This document shows, in pieces, positions 8,191 through 16,509 of a stretch of 64,000 nucleotides of DNA. The position numbers and the translations under genes were made by a program. Position 1 is the stretch's first letter, and each line of letters begins with the position of its first letter. Below the pieces are notes generated by a model. The model saw only the letters and a program-made list of their open reading frames with translations. It searched no databases and was not told where the DNA came from. Origin of the DNA: JADLGL01 sp963732865 (lineage in GTDB: Bacteria > Pseudomonadota > Alphaproteobacteria > Rhizobiales > Kaistiaceae); the NCBI GenBank assembly GCA_963732865.1, contig CAVTBC010000003.1, forward strand, positions 348,858 to 412,857, in the 5' to 3' direction.

Positions 8191-9161
8191 GCGCTGCGCC
8201 GCTCGGCGAACTGGCCGCGGACGCGGAAACGCGACAGATAGGTCGGCAAGATCGCCTCAAGGGCCGTCGGCGCAATGCCGATATCCCGCAGTGTGCGATG
8301 CCCGGCAATCGCCTCGGGCGAGACGATGTTGTCGATATAGAGTTGCACGGCCTGGTCTCGCGTCAGCAGCTGCCGTGGCAACCATTGCAGGACTGAGCCG
8401 CCGAGGCGGGCGACAGCCGCCGGGACCGGCAGCTTCAGCCTGCCGCGGCCGATGACATCAAGCATCAGCTCCATGCATTGGCGAAAGGTCAGCACTTCCG
8501 GCCCGCCGAGTTCATAGATCCCGCCGCCTTCGACAAGCCCGTCCACGGCCCGCTGCACGGCGGTGGCGACATCGCCGACATAGACCGGTTGATATTTCGT
8601 CTGGGCACCGAACAGCGGCACGATGGGCGACATCCGCGCGATTGCGGCGAAGCGGTTGAAGAACGCGTCGCCGGTGCCGAACTGGACCGAGGCGCGGAGG
8701 ATGGTTGCATCGGCAAAGGCGCGGCGGACCCCGCTCTCGCCGTCGGCCCGGCTACGGGCATTAACCGAGGGCGATTCCGGATCGGCGCCGATGATCGACA
8801 TGTGGACGAGGCGCTCGACACCGTTCGCCGCCGCCAGCGTCGCAATCTGCGTGGCGCCTTCAGCGTGGACGGCCTGGAAGGTCTGTTTGCCGCGCTCGGC
8901 GGCGATGCCGACGAGATTGACCGCGGCGGCAGCTCCCTGCAGCGCCGCGGCGATGGAATTGGGATAGCGGAGGTTCGCCTGCACCGGCTGCACTTGCCCA
9001 ACCATGCCGAGCGGGCGGAGGAAACCGGCGAGATCAGGCCGGCGAACGGCGACACGAACCCGGTAGCCGCGCATGGCCAGATCGCGCACCACATGCCGCC
9101 CGACGAAACCCGACCCGCCGAAGACCGTGACGAGCCTTCCGTTGCCATATGTGCCTTGCAT
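8187..9161 (-). CDS. Complex I NDUFA9-subunit-type NAD(P)-binding protein
   Basis: Atypical SDR of 324 residues. The Rossmann motif is VTVFGGSGFVGRHV; the fingerprint AVRRPDLAGFLRPLGMVGQVQPVQANLR and the segment VNLVGIAAERGKQTF are characteristic of bacterial homologues of NDUFA9, an accessory subunit of mitochondrial complex I. The canonical SDR catalytic Tyr is not obvious, as in NDUFA9. In alphaproteobacteria this gene usually neighbours uppP, as here. Confidence 0.88.
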   Translation of the reverse strand: MQGTYGNGRLVTVFGGSGFVGRHVVRDLAMRGYRVRVAVRRPDLAGFLRPLGMVGQVQPVQANLRYPNSIAAALQGAAAAVNLVGIAAERGKQTFQAVHAEGATQIATLAAANGVERLVHMSIIGADPESPSVNARSRADGESGVRRAFADATILRASVQFGTGDAFFNRFAAIARMSPIVPLFGAQTKYQPVYVGDVATAVQRAVDGLVEGGGIYELGGPEVLTFRQCMELMLDVIGRGRLKLPVPAAVARLGGSVLQWLPRQLLTRDQAVQLYIDNIVSPEAIAGHRTLRDIGIAPTALEAILPTYLSRFRVRGQFAERRSA

Positions 9162-9337
9162 CGCGTCTCCCCCCGCGCCGGCTCTGCGAGCCGTATCCTT
9201 GTCCGGCCCCTATATCGGCCGACGATGGGCCTGTACAGGCGACCCGGCGTCACGTCGCCTTCGGCCGCCTACCGCGGTCCAATGCCCGCGACACGTTAAT
9301 TGACAAGGAGTTGGGCGCCACCTACATCGGCGGCCGT

Positions 9338-9422
9338 GCCCAGGTGGCGGAACTGGTAGACGCGCACGGTTCAGGTCCGTGTGGTGAAAGCCGTGGAGGT
9401 TCGAGTCCTCTCCTGGGCACCA
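9338..9422 (+). tRNA. tRNA-Leu (anticodon CAG)
   Basis: Cloverleaf of 85 bases. The acceptor stem is GCCCAGG paired with CCTGGGC (9412-9418), followed by ACCA. The anticodon stem CACGG/CCGTG encloses TTCAGGT, so the anticodon is CAG at 9372-9374. A long variable arm and the TTCGAGT T-loop fit a type II leucine tRNA. The CCA end is encoded. A tyrosine integrase gene starts 89 bases downstream, so this tRNA is the insertion site of a mobile element. Confidence 0.97.
9405..9422 (+). mobile_element. Attachment site in the 3' end of tRNA-Leu
   Basis: The last 18 bases of the tRNA (GTCCTCTCCTGGGCACCA) recur at 14200-14216 with a single G missing. Integration into tRNA 3' ends is typical of tyrosine integrases, and the integrase gene lies directly inside. 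I infer this is one junction of the element. Confidence 0.7.
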
Positions 9423-9510
9423 ATAGCTTCTTTAAGCCATTGATGCTTAAAGGTTTCCTTGAGACCCGTGTATTCCCGACCGCGCTACTGGTACACAAGG
9501 CGGGTCCACA

Positions 9511-11178
9511 ATGGGTATCTGGATGGCACATCCGTGGAAGCACCCCGATAGCGGCATCTACTACCTCCGCGAGCGCATCCCGGTAGATGTCTTGCAGCGG
9601 GCGCGTGGTCGAAGCATCGATTTTCCTCAGGATGCCGGGGGAGGACACGTGACCGTTGGCCCACGCAGCGGCCACGTGAAGGTGTCTCTGCGAACACGCG
9701 AGCGGCGGGACGCAATCGCTCGGTACAACGCGGCAGCGGCGCACTTGGCGAGGGTCTGGGCAGCGATGCGGCAGAACAAGCCGGCCGCCCTCACCCACAA
9801 GCAGGCGACGGCGCTAGCTGGCGAACTCTATCTGGCTTGGGCCGGCGAGGACGATCGAGCGGAGCAGTCGATCACCGTTGAGCATATCGGCGGCGGCGAG
9901 TTCCGGCGTGTCGATGACCCACTGCCCCCTGACGTGAATGCGGCCGCCTATCGCTTGGTGATCGGCCGCTTGGAGGATGCTGAGGGTCGCGGGGCGTTGG
10001 AGGCGTCGGTCGGTCCCATAGTCGATCGTCTTTTGCTCTCAAAGGGCATCGGCCAAGTTGATAGCGCAACGAGGCTCATGCTCCTTGAGGCATTCGGTTT
10101 GGCACTGCAGGACGCTTTCGCAAAGCGGGAGCGCAACGCGGAAGGCGACTATTCTCCCGATCCCAAGTCTGAGCGCTTTCCCGCGTGGCGACCGCCGGAG
10201 GGTGCGGCCGGTGAACCTCGGGACACGATCCGGGAAGAGCTTTCCCTGACGGCCGTGGTGGAGCACTGGTGGCGTGAAGCGCAAGCAACGGGGCGAAGCG
10301 TCAGCACGTATGGGAGCTATCGAAGCACCTTCCATCGCCTGGCTACATTTCTCGGGCATGACGATCCCCTCCGTGTGACACGTAGCGATGTGCTTGCGTT
10401 CAAAGACCAAAGGCTCGCCCAAGGCGTCTCTGCAAAGACGGTACGAGACAGCGACCTCGTCAGCCTGAAATCAGTCTTCGGCTGGGCGGTGGCCAACTTG
10501 CGCATGCCGACCAACCCCGCCGATGGCGTCACGGTGCGACGGGCGAAGGTGGTGATGACGAGGGGCAAGGGGTTTACGCCTGCGGAGGCAGCGGCTGTCC
10601 TCCGTCATTCCCTCAACTGCAAGCCAAGCCGGGCGAGTGATAGGACCTACGGGGCCAAGCGGTGGGTACCGTGGCTTTGTGCCTACACGGGCGCGAGGGT
10701 CGGCGAGATTGTGCAACTCCGCAAGGAAGACGTTAGACGCGAAGATGAAAGCTGGCTTATTGCGATTACGCCAGAGGCGGGGCCGGTGAAGACCAAGCAG
10801 GCGAGAGAAGTACCTCTTCATCGGCACCTCGTGGAGCTTGGCTTCCTCCAGTTCGTCGATCGGGCTCCGTTCGGTTATCTCTTCATCTTTTCACCCGAAG
10901 GGACCGATTTCCCTCGCGGGCGATGGCAGGCGGTGAAGAACAGGGTGGCGGAGTTCGTACGGGAAGTGGTGGCGGATAGATCGGTCGCCCCTAATCACGC
11001 GTGGCGCCATACCTTCAAGACGATCGGCCGAGGCGCTGGCATTCAGGACACAGTGCTCGACGCCATCTGCGGCCATGCTCCCCGCACCGAGGGCGACGCC
11101 TATGGAAGCGTGACACTGCAAGCAAAGGTGAAAGCCTTGCGCCGCTTCCCTAAGTTCAACATTGGAGCGGGACCATAG
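9511..11178 (+). CDS. Tyrosine-type site-specific integrase (tRNA-Leu element)
   Basis: Integrase of up to 555 residues. The catalytic C-terminal half has YTGARVGEIVQLR with the first Arg, HAWRHTFKT with the His-x-x-Arg pair, and GHAPRTEGDAYG carrying the nucleophile Tyr. A core-binding SAM-like domain (about residues 240-340) precedes it. The N-terminus begins PWKHPDSGIYYLRERIP, as in phage-type integrases with a DUF6538-like start. ATG 9523 is an alternative start. The same final architecture is seen in the integrase at 40303-41883. Confidence 0.92.
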   Translation: MGIWMAHPWKHPDSGIYYLRERIPVDVLQRARGRSIDFPQDAGGGHVTVGPRSGHVKVSLRTRERRDAIARYNAAAAHLARVWAAMRQNKPAALTHKQATALAGELYLAWAGEDDRAEQSITVEHIGGGEFRRVDDPLPPDVNAAAYRLVIGRLEDAEGRGALEASVGPIVDRLLLSKGIGQVDSATRLMLLEAFGLALQDAFAKRERNAEGDYSPDPKSERFPAWRPPEGAAGEPRDTIREELSLTAVVEHWWREAQATGRSVSTYGSYRSTFHRLATFLGHDDPLRVTRSDVLAFKDQRLAQGVSAKTVRDSDLVSLKSVFGWAVANLRMPTNPADGVTVRRAKVVMTRGKGFTPAEAAAVLRHSLNCKPSRASDRTYGAKRWVPWLCAYTGARVGEIVQLRKEDVRREDESWLIAITPEAGPVKTKQAREVPLHRHLVELGFLQFVDRAPFGYLFIFSPEGTDFPRGRWQAVKNRVAEFVREVVADRSVAPNHAWRHTFKTIGRGAGIQDTVLDAICGHAPRTEGDAYGSVTLQAKVKALRRFPKFNIGAGP

Positions 11179-11460
11179 GCCCTGGGATGATCGGCCGATG
11201 CCGTGGTGCCTCCCGAGACGACAACTCTTGTTCGCGGCCGGCCCCTCTCCACTTGCTCATCAGGCTTCGTGTGCCAGTGACGCTTGACGCTGCTGTTTGG
11301 CGATCGTTTGACGCGTAAAATCCCAGTCGTCACGGGGGAGAGCTTCCACCCGCTAACGAGCTTAAGCTGATGGCGCAAAGTGACCGGGCTGCGGTCCTAC
11401 TGATAGATCACACGAGCGAGGGGGGAGTTGTGCTTGCGCTTGGGACCACGAGACTGGGTG
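11179..11460. other. Non-coding stretch leading into the minisatellite
   Basis: No convincing gene is visible. The last 40 bases (11421-11460) are a diverged copy of the 40-bp repeat that follows, sharing TGCTTGCGCT and GAGACT, so the array once began earlier. Confidence 0.5.
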
Positions 11461-11802
11461 AGCGTCGGTGCTTGCGCTCGGGGTGGTGAGACTAGCGAGT
11501 GGCGTCGGTGCTTGCGCTCGGGGTGGTGAGACTAGCGAGTGGCGTCGGTGCTTGCGCTGGGGGTGGTGAGACTAGCGAGTGGCGTCGGTGCTTGCGCTCG
11601 GGGTGGTGAGACTAGCGAGTGGCGTCGGTGCTTGCGCTGGGGGTGGTGAGACTAGCGAGTGGCGTCGGTGCTTGCGCTCGGGGTGGTGAGACTAGCGAGT
11701 GGCGTCGGTGCTTGCGCTGGGGGTGGTGAGACTAGCGAGTGGCGTCGGTGCTTGCGCTCGGGGTGGTGAGACTAGCGAGTGGCGTCGGTGCTTGCGCTGG
11801 GG
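11461..11802. repeat. 40-bp minisatellite, 8.5 copies with an 80-bp super-period
   Basis: Eight contiguous, almost identical 40-base units are followed by a half unit. Unit starts are 11461, 11501, 11541, 11581, 11621, 11661, 11701, 11741 and 11781. Units differ mainly at base 19, which reads C,C,G,C,G,C,G,C,G, so after the first copy the array repeats as 80-base dimers. There are no spacers, so it is not CRISPR. Forty is not a multiple of three, so it is unlikely to encode protein repeats. It lies inside the tRNA-Leu element between integrase and recombinase. Confidence 0.95.
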
Positions 11803-11952
11803 CAGCGCTAGGAAGGTGGCCTTGGCCTCCTCGCCATCATCGGCCACCGTCTCGATAAGCTCTCTAACGCGGTCACTCAGTGTCCCGGAACTAAAGCATG
11901 GGCGAGAGAGGAGGGCGAGGAGGCCGATCGAGCCCTTCATCCCTCCGTGCAT
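11692..11952 (-). CDS. Short ORF running into the minisatellite, doubtful
   Basis: Reading frame of 86 codons. The first 55 residues, including LSDRVRELIETVADDGEEAKATFLALP, have the composition of a real acidic helix. The remainder is translated minisatellite. It may be the stump of a gene whose 3' end was replaced by repeat DNA, or not a gene at all. No family is recognised. Confidence 0.25.
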   Translation of the reverse strand: MHGGMKGSIGLLALLSRPCFSSGTLSDRVRELIETVADDGEEAKATFLALPQRKHRRHSLVSPPRAQAPTPLASLTTPSASTDATR

Positions 11953-12036
11953 AACCTTAAGATGTGCGCCTCAGAATGGTAGCGAAAAAGCTCACTCTTC
12001 CCGTCGCGCTTCAACCACAAGATGTACGTCCATGCT

Positions 12037-12780
12037 TCACATCAATGAAAGCCGAGCGAACAATCGCGTGACCCCTTTGGCGTCCCACTGCCGGCCGCGC
12101 GGCGACAGAACACCGCGGGCGTTCAGGGCGGAGGCAATGCCGCGGGCGGAGGTGACGCCCGTGAGACGGAGGGCGTCTAGTTCCCCCCGTAAGCGCCGTG
12201 CGGTGGCGTTGGCGCGGTCCTTTATGGCAGCTATCGCCGGGGCGTTGTCCTTGCCCCGCAAGTGCTTGGCTCCGTGAGGATTTCCTAGGCGCTTCACGTT
12301 GGGGTGGCCTCGCTGTCCGGTCTTGACGACACGCTTGCGAGCCGCGACGAGAGCCGCTTTCGTTCGGTCAGAGATGGCATCGCGCTCATGCTCGGCGACC
12401 GCTGCCATGACCGTGAGCGTCAGCCGGTTCGCGTCGGGCAGGTCGCAGGCGACGAACTCAACGCCGGCTTCTTGCAGCCCCGTCAGGAAATGGACGTTGC
12501 GCGACAGGCGGTCGAGCTTTGCGATCACCAGCGTGGCACCAGCGTTTCGGCTGTGCGTGAGGGCTTTCGCAAGCTCGGGGCGATCGGAGCGTCGGCCGCT
12601 CTCCACCTCAACGTACTCAGCGAGCAGCGTGGCGGCGCGGACGAGGCGGGCAACTGCTTCGCGTTGAGCTTCGATGCCGAGACCTGTGATGCCCTGCTTG
12701 GCAGTGGAAACGCGAAGGTACGACACGAAGCGAGGCGCAGTGCTGTTTTCTCGATTGGCCGAACGCCGGGCGTCGGGCAT
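12037..12780 (-). CDS. Serine recombinase of the resolvase family
   Basis: Recombinase of 247 residues. The resolvase catalytic domain starts at RFVSYLRVSTAKQG with the nucleophile Ser in RVST, and continues with VIAKLDRLSRNVHFL and EHERDAISDRTKAAL. The C-terminal part ends with a recombinase-like helix-turn-helix (ASALNARGVLSPRGRQWDAKGVTRLF). It may resolve element multimers or invert DNA. It is read toward the minisatellite. A second serine recombinase of the same size and design is paired with the other integrase (42080-42826). Confidence 0.9.
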   Translation of the reverse strand: MPDARRSANRENSTAPRFVSYLRVSTAKQGITGLGIEAQREAVARLVRAATLLAEYVEVESGRRSDRPELAKALTHSRNAGATLVIAKLDRLSRNVHFLTGLQEAGVEFVACDLPDANRLTLTVMAAVAEHERDAISDRTKAALVAARKRVVKTGQRGHPNVKRLGNPHGAKHLRGKDNAPAIAAIKDRANATARRLRGELDALRLTGVTSARGIASALNARGVLSPRGRQWDAKGVTRLFARLSLM

Positions 12781-13181
12781 GGTTCATCCTCCAGTTGGCG
12801 AATAGCCTAACGTTCGTTTGGCGGTTTGCCAAGGCCAATAACGCGCGCGGTTAAAGCGCGGAGCCAGGACACGATCAGCGGCGCTCGTGATTGCTGTCAC
12901 CCCCCAGGGGGGAGCAAAGCTGTACGGCAGCAGGTGAATACCCTCTCGCCTGGCTGACCCCTCTACGATCGCGCCCGGGCGACGAACCGCGCGCCTGCCT
13001 GTGACCGATAAACTGACAGAGCCGAAAGTCCCTGAGGAAAAGGCAAGGGTCTCCGGCGGCGTCGCTAAAGCCGATCACAACGCTGTCGTGATTTCCGCCA
13101 GTCGACTAGATAATCCTCAGAGAATGGAAAGCTTGCGCGCGCAAGCTTGTCGAATCGCCTCAAAGTTGATCTTGTGATTTG
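12781..13181. other. Intergenic region between recombinase and membrane protein
   Basis: No gene is supported. It holds a short inverted repeat TTGGC/GCCAA (12818-12832) just upstream of the recombinase start, and a perfect 20-bp palindrome (13129-13148) just upstream of the membrane protein gene. Both are candidate protein-binding sites. Confidence 0.5.
13129..13148. promoter_or_regulatory. Perfect 20-bp palindrome, candidate operator
   Basis: AAGCTTGCGC followed directly by its reverse complement GCGCAAGCTT, with no loop. It lies 33 bases before the start of the gene at 13182. Its symmetry fits binding of a dimeric protein better than an RNA hairpin, since there is no loop. The function is inferred. 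Confidence 0.5.
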
Positions 13182-14066
13182 ATGAATCGTCGTCCGTGGG
13201 CAGTCTCTTGGGCAGCTGCTGCCGTCGTATTGTTCGCGGCCTTCATTGTGATTCTAGGAAATATCGAACTCACCAACCAAGGCGATACCGATCACCAAGG
13301 GAACATAGAGTCTGAAGAGTACGCCTCAGCGTATCAAACCGCTTGTGATCATGCCGAAGACCTCGCGCAGGCCAATTTGTGCGCCCAAATACGCATAGCT
13401 GGCGCTGCTCAAGACCAGGCGGCTTGGGTGATCGTTCAAACGGTGGTCTTGATAGGCGCTCTTCTTGCGGCTGGCTTCGCGGCGAGCTTCGCCTATCAAG
13501 CCAATAAGCTGAGCCGAAGGGTGTTCGTCCTCTCGCAACGCCCGCTATTGCGCGTCAGCACGCCAAGCGTCAACTGGGTGAGGTTTTCGGAGGGTGAAAC
13601 GCGGGTACACGCAGCATTGGCGATAACAAACATCAGTGCCTTCCCCGCCATCGACGTTCGCATTGCCTGCGAGCCTTACAAAACGCGTGGATATGGTCTT
13701 GGTAAGGCGGCCATCTTACGATTTCTTCAAGTAGAGAAGCGCGTTGCGGAGCAATTTGGCGGAGGCCAGACGTTGCTTCCAAGCGAATCCCGTACCGAAG
13801 GGTTCGTAGCCCTAGCCGGGGTCGACAAGGCCGTCGACGCGAAGGCCGACAGTGCAGTTGCACTGGGTGTACCAGAACGTAACATGCCGAAGCATATCGA
13901 GTTGGTTTTCGGCGCCATCTACAAATCGCGCGTTTCTGATGAATGGTATCACGAGGCGTTCAATGCGGCCGTTGTCCGGGTTGACGGCGCCGACTTGGTG
14001 GCAGGGAACGGTGATGTGTCCGGAGACCAGCTCAGAGTCACCCCAATTTACCGAGAGACAATCTAG
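13182..14066 (+). CDS. Membrane protein of unknown function, element cargo
   Basis: Protein of 294 residues with two membrane segments: one near the N-terminus (about residues 10-28, AAAAVVLFAAFIVILG) and one near 82-104 (AAWVIVQTVVLIGALLAAGFAA). The loop between them has four cysteines or fewer and is acidic. The segment after the second helix (RPLLRVST...) to the C-terminus is probably cytoplasmic and beta-rich. I recognise no family. It is the only cargo-like gene of the tRNA-Leu element, so a host-defence or maintenance role is possible but unsupported. Confidence 0.7.
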   Translation: MNRRPWAVSWAAAAVVLFAAFIVILGNIELTNQGDTDHQGNIESEEYASAYQTACDHAEDLAQANLCAQIRIAGAAQDQAAWVIVQTVVLIGALLAAGFAASFAYQANKLSRRVFVLSQRPLLRVSTPSVNWVRFSEGETRVHAALAITNISAFPAIDVRIACEPYKTRGYGLGKAAILRFLQVEKRVAEQFGGGQTLLPSESRTEGFVALAGVDKAVDAKADSAVALGVPERNMPKHIELVFGAIYKSRVSDEWYHEAFNAAVVRVDGADLVAGNGDVSGDQLRVTPIYRETI

Positions 14067-14199
14067 CCCAGGGCTTGGGTTCCAGTGGATTGGTAAGCAG
14101 CGCGATTGGTTGCCTCAGGACCACAACACTAGTACACAGTATTCAGCAAGCGCAGCGAAATGCTCCGGTATATCAAGGCAAAGCGGGATGGGCCGTCCG

Positions 14200-14216
14200 G
14201 TCCTCTCCTGGCACCA
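14200..14216 (+). mobile_element. Right-end attachment copy of tRNA-Leu 3' end
   Basis: GTCCTCTCCTGGCACCA repeats the tRNA-Leu 3' end (9405-9422) with one G missing. This places the element at about 9423-14216. The mismatch suggests an old, possibly immobile, insertion or strand exchange between unequal sites. Confidence 0.65.
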
Positions 14217-14344
14217 TTCCCTTATTCGAGCCGATGGCGCTCCGTGGGCTTTGCGGTCCTGGCCGGACCGGCAGCCCGCCGTATATGGGGCAACTGCGGT
14301 CACTTTGGCGACCGTGGCGGATACCCGGCGCCTTGACGTGAAAA

Positions 14345-14380
14345 GGCCGCAGGCCCGGGGAAACCCCCGGACCTGCGGCC
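14345..14380 (-). terminator. Strong hairpin terminator after the tandem-domain gene
   Basis: GGCCGCAGG pairs with CCTGCGGCC and CCGGGG with CCCCGG, with one C/A mismatch and an AAAC loop. Read on the minus strand it is followed by TTTT. It ends 17 bases after the stop codon of the gene at 14397-16241. Confidence 0.8.
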
Positions 14381-14396
14381 AGCGTTTGAACCGAAC

Positions 14397-16241
14397 CTAA
14401 TGAATCTCGGAGACGCTCAGCGTGGCGTCGGCAGTGCCGCCGCCAAACGTCCCGATCCATACGTCGTACTGACCTGTCTGCGGGCTGTCGAACCGAACGA
14501 GCGGGTTGAGGTTGCCGCCTGCGTCGTCGTCACAGAACCACTGACCGTTCGGCCCGTTGATCACCAGCGTGGTGTCGCTCGACGACAACACGGAGAAGAT
14601 CAAAGGCAGGCTGCTACCTGCGGTGAAGTCCAACCGGAAGTCCGGCGCCTCAGCGATCATGCCGACGCAGGAACCGCCGAGCGCAGGGTTCGCGTCAATG
14701 GTGCCCCCGGCAAGGATGATGAACTGACGCGGATCCGGATTGAACCCCGTGGTCAGGGTGACCTGACCGAAGGTGGGGATCAGGCCGAAATTGGGACCGG
14801 TGGGTACCGGAGCCGGGGCCGGTCCCGCGTTCGGCTTGCCAACCGGAGCCGGGGCCGGGGCCGGCTGCGGTGCCGGTGTGGGCGTCCCGCCGCCGCTGAT
14901 CTCGGAGATGTTGAGGGTCGCGTTGGCCGTGCCGCCGCCAAAGGTGCCGACCCAGATGTCGTACTGGCCCGTTTGCGGATTGTTGAAGCGGACGAGCGGA
15001 TTGAGGTTGCCGCCGGAATCATCGTCGCAGAACCACTGACCGCTCGGGTCGTTGATCGTCAGTGTCGTGTCGCTCGATGACAGGACCGAGAAGATCAAAG
15101 GCAAGCTGCTGCCGGCCGTGAAGTTGAGCCGGAAGTCAGGCGCCTCGGCAATCATCCCGTTGCAGCTGCCGCCTAGCGCAGCGCCGGCATCGATGCCGCC
15201 GCCGGCAACGATGTTGAACGACTGCGGATCGGGGCTGAAGCCGGTGGTCAGGTCCACCTGGCCGAAGGTCGGCTGCAGGCCGAAATTGGGGCCGGCCACC
15301 GGCGCAGGCGTCGGTGTGGGAGCAGGCGCGCCGCCACCGGTGAGCTCGGAAATGTTGAGGGTCGAGCTTGCCGTGCCGCCACCAAAGGTGCCGACCCAGA
15401 TGTCGTACTGGCCCGTTTGCGGATTGTTGAAGCGGACGAGCGGATTGAGGTTGCCGCCGGAATCATCGTCGCAGAACCACTGACCGCTCGGGTCGTTGAT
15501 CGCCAAAGTCGTGTCGCTCGACGACAGGACCGAGAAGATCAAAGGCAAGCTGCTGCCGGCCGTGAAGTTGAGCCGGAAGTCAGGCGCCTCGGCAATCATC
15601 CCGTTGCAGCTGCCGCCTAGCGCAGCGCCGGCATCGATGCCGCCGCCGGCAACGATGTTGAACGACTGCGGATCGGGGCTGAAGCCGGTGGTCAGGTCCA
15701 CCTGGCCGAAGGTCGGCTGCAGGCCGAAATTGGGGCCGGCCACCGGCGCAGGCGTCGGTGTGGGAGCAGGCGCGCCGCCACCCGTGAGCTCGGAAATGTT
15801 GAGGGTCGAGCTTGCCGTGCCGCCACCAAAGGTGCCGACCCAGATGTCGTACTGGCCCGTTTGCGGATTGTTGAAGCGGACGAGCGGATTGAGGTTGCCG
15901 CCGGAATCATCGTCGCAGAACCACTGACCGCTCGGATCGTTGATCGCCAAAGTCGTGTCGCTCGACGACAGGACCGAGAAGATCAAAGGCAAGCTGCTGC
16001 CGGCCGTGAAGTTGAGCCTGAAGTCAGGCGCGTCGGCGATCATGCCACCGCAATTGCCGCCAATGTTGGCGGCGTCGATGCCGCCGCCGGCAAGGATGTT
16101 GAAAGACTGCGGATCAGGGCTGAAGCCGGTGGTCAGGTTCACCTGACCGAAGGTCGGCTGCAGGCCGAAATTCTGGGCCGACGCCGAGGTCGCCCAAAGG
16201 GCAGCCGCGGCGATCGCGGCGATTAGGATTTTGCGAGACAT
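14397..16241 (-). CDS. Secreted protein with four tandem PPC-like domains
   Basis: Protein of 614 residues. Residues 1-22 are a signal peptide cleaved after SASA. Four copies of a ~125-residue beta-rich domain follow (about 24-155, 171-303, 319-451 and 490-614), joined by Pro-Ala-Thr linkers. Each copy has FGQV-LTTGF-PDP, a Cys pair (one in GG-C-GMIA, one in QWFCDDD), DTTL-IN and GQYD-WVGTFGGGT, as in bacterial pre-peptidase C-terminal-like domains. Copies 2 and 3 are almost identical in DNA over a 444-base period. It is likely surface or periplasmic; the ligand is unknown. Confidence 0.8.
   Translation of the reverse strand: MSRKILIAAIAAAALWATSASAQNFGLQPTFGQVNLTTGFSPDPQSFNILAGGGIDAANIGGNCGGMIADAPDFRLNFTAGSSLPLIFSVLSSSDTTLAINDPSGQWFCDDDSGGNLNPLVRFNNPQTGQYDIWVGTFGGGTASSTLNISELTGGGAPAPTPTPAPVAGPNFGLQPTFGQVDLTTGFSPDPQSFNIVAGGGIDAGAALGGSCNGMIAEAPDFRLNFTAGSSLPLIFSVLSSSDTTLAINDPSGQWFCDDDSGGNLNPLVRFNNPQTGQYDIWVGTFGGGTASSTLNISELTGGGAPAPTPTPAPVAGPNFGLQPTFGQVDLTTGFSPDPQSFNIVAGGGIDAGAALGGSCNGMIAEAPDFRLNFTAGSSLPLIFSVLSSSDTTLTINDPSGQWFCDDDSGGNLNPLVRFNNPQTGQYDIWVGTFGGGTANATLNISEISGGGTPTPAPQPAPAPAPVGKPNAGPAPAPVPTGPNFGLIPTFGQVTLTTGFNPDPRQFIILAGGTIDANPALGGSCVGMIAEAPDFRLDFTAGSSLPLIFSVLSSSDTTLVINGPNGQWFCDDDAGGNLNPLVRFDSPQTGQYDVWIGTFGGGTADATLSVSEIH
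14920..16190. repeat. Tandem 444-bp coding repeats
   Basis: Within the tandem-domain gene the block around 15052-15483 recurs at 15496-15927 with only a few base differences, and a more diverged copy lies on each side. High identity at synonymous sites points to recent duplication or gene conversion. Confidence 0.85.
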
Positions 16242-16509
16242 GAGGGCTCCGGATTGAGGCTGCGTTTAACGACATCGACCGGGCACGCTATTGCATGTCC
16301 AGCCTCAAGGGCCGCGGCAGCTAAGGAAACAGAATAGTATTTTTCTGATCTAGACCGACGCATCCACGAAAGACATATGATGACCCGAAACGAACCAAGG
16401 TCATCATGAGTTTCGATATTTTGTCGGACAGCGAATTGATAGGGCCGCGAGCACTCTGGTCTGTTCGACCTGCTCGGTCAAATCATTTTGTATGACGGAG
16501 TTATTCCGC

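Noticed and set aside
11461..11802. CRISPR array
   Set aside because: Units are contiguous with no unique spacers and there are no cas genes.
12875..13078. 67-codon ORF between recombinase and membrane protein
   Set aside because: No start signal, no recognisable protein features.
14400..16226. Long plus-strand frames opposite the tandem-domain gene
   Set aside because: They are mirror frames caused by GC-rich codon use; the minus strand has a signal peptide, coherent domains and a terminator.
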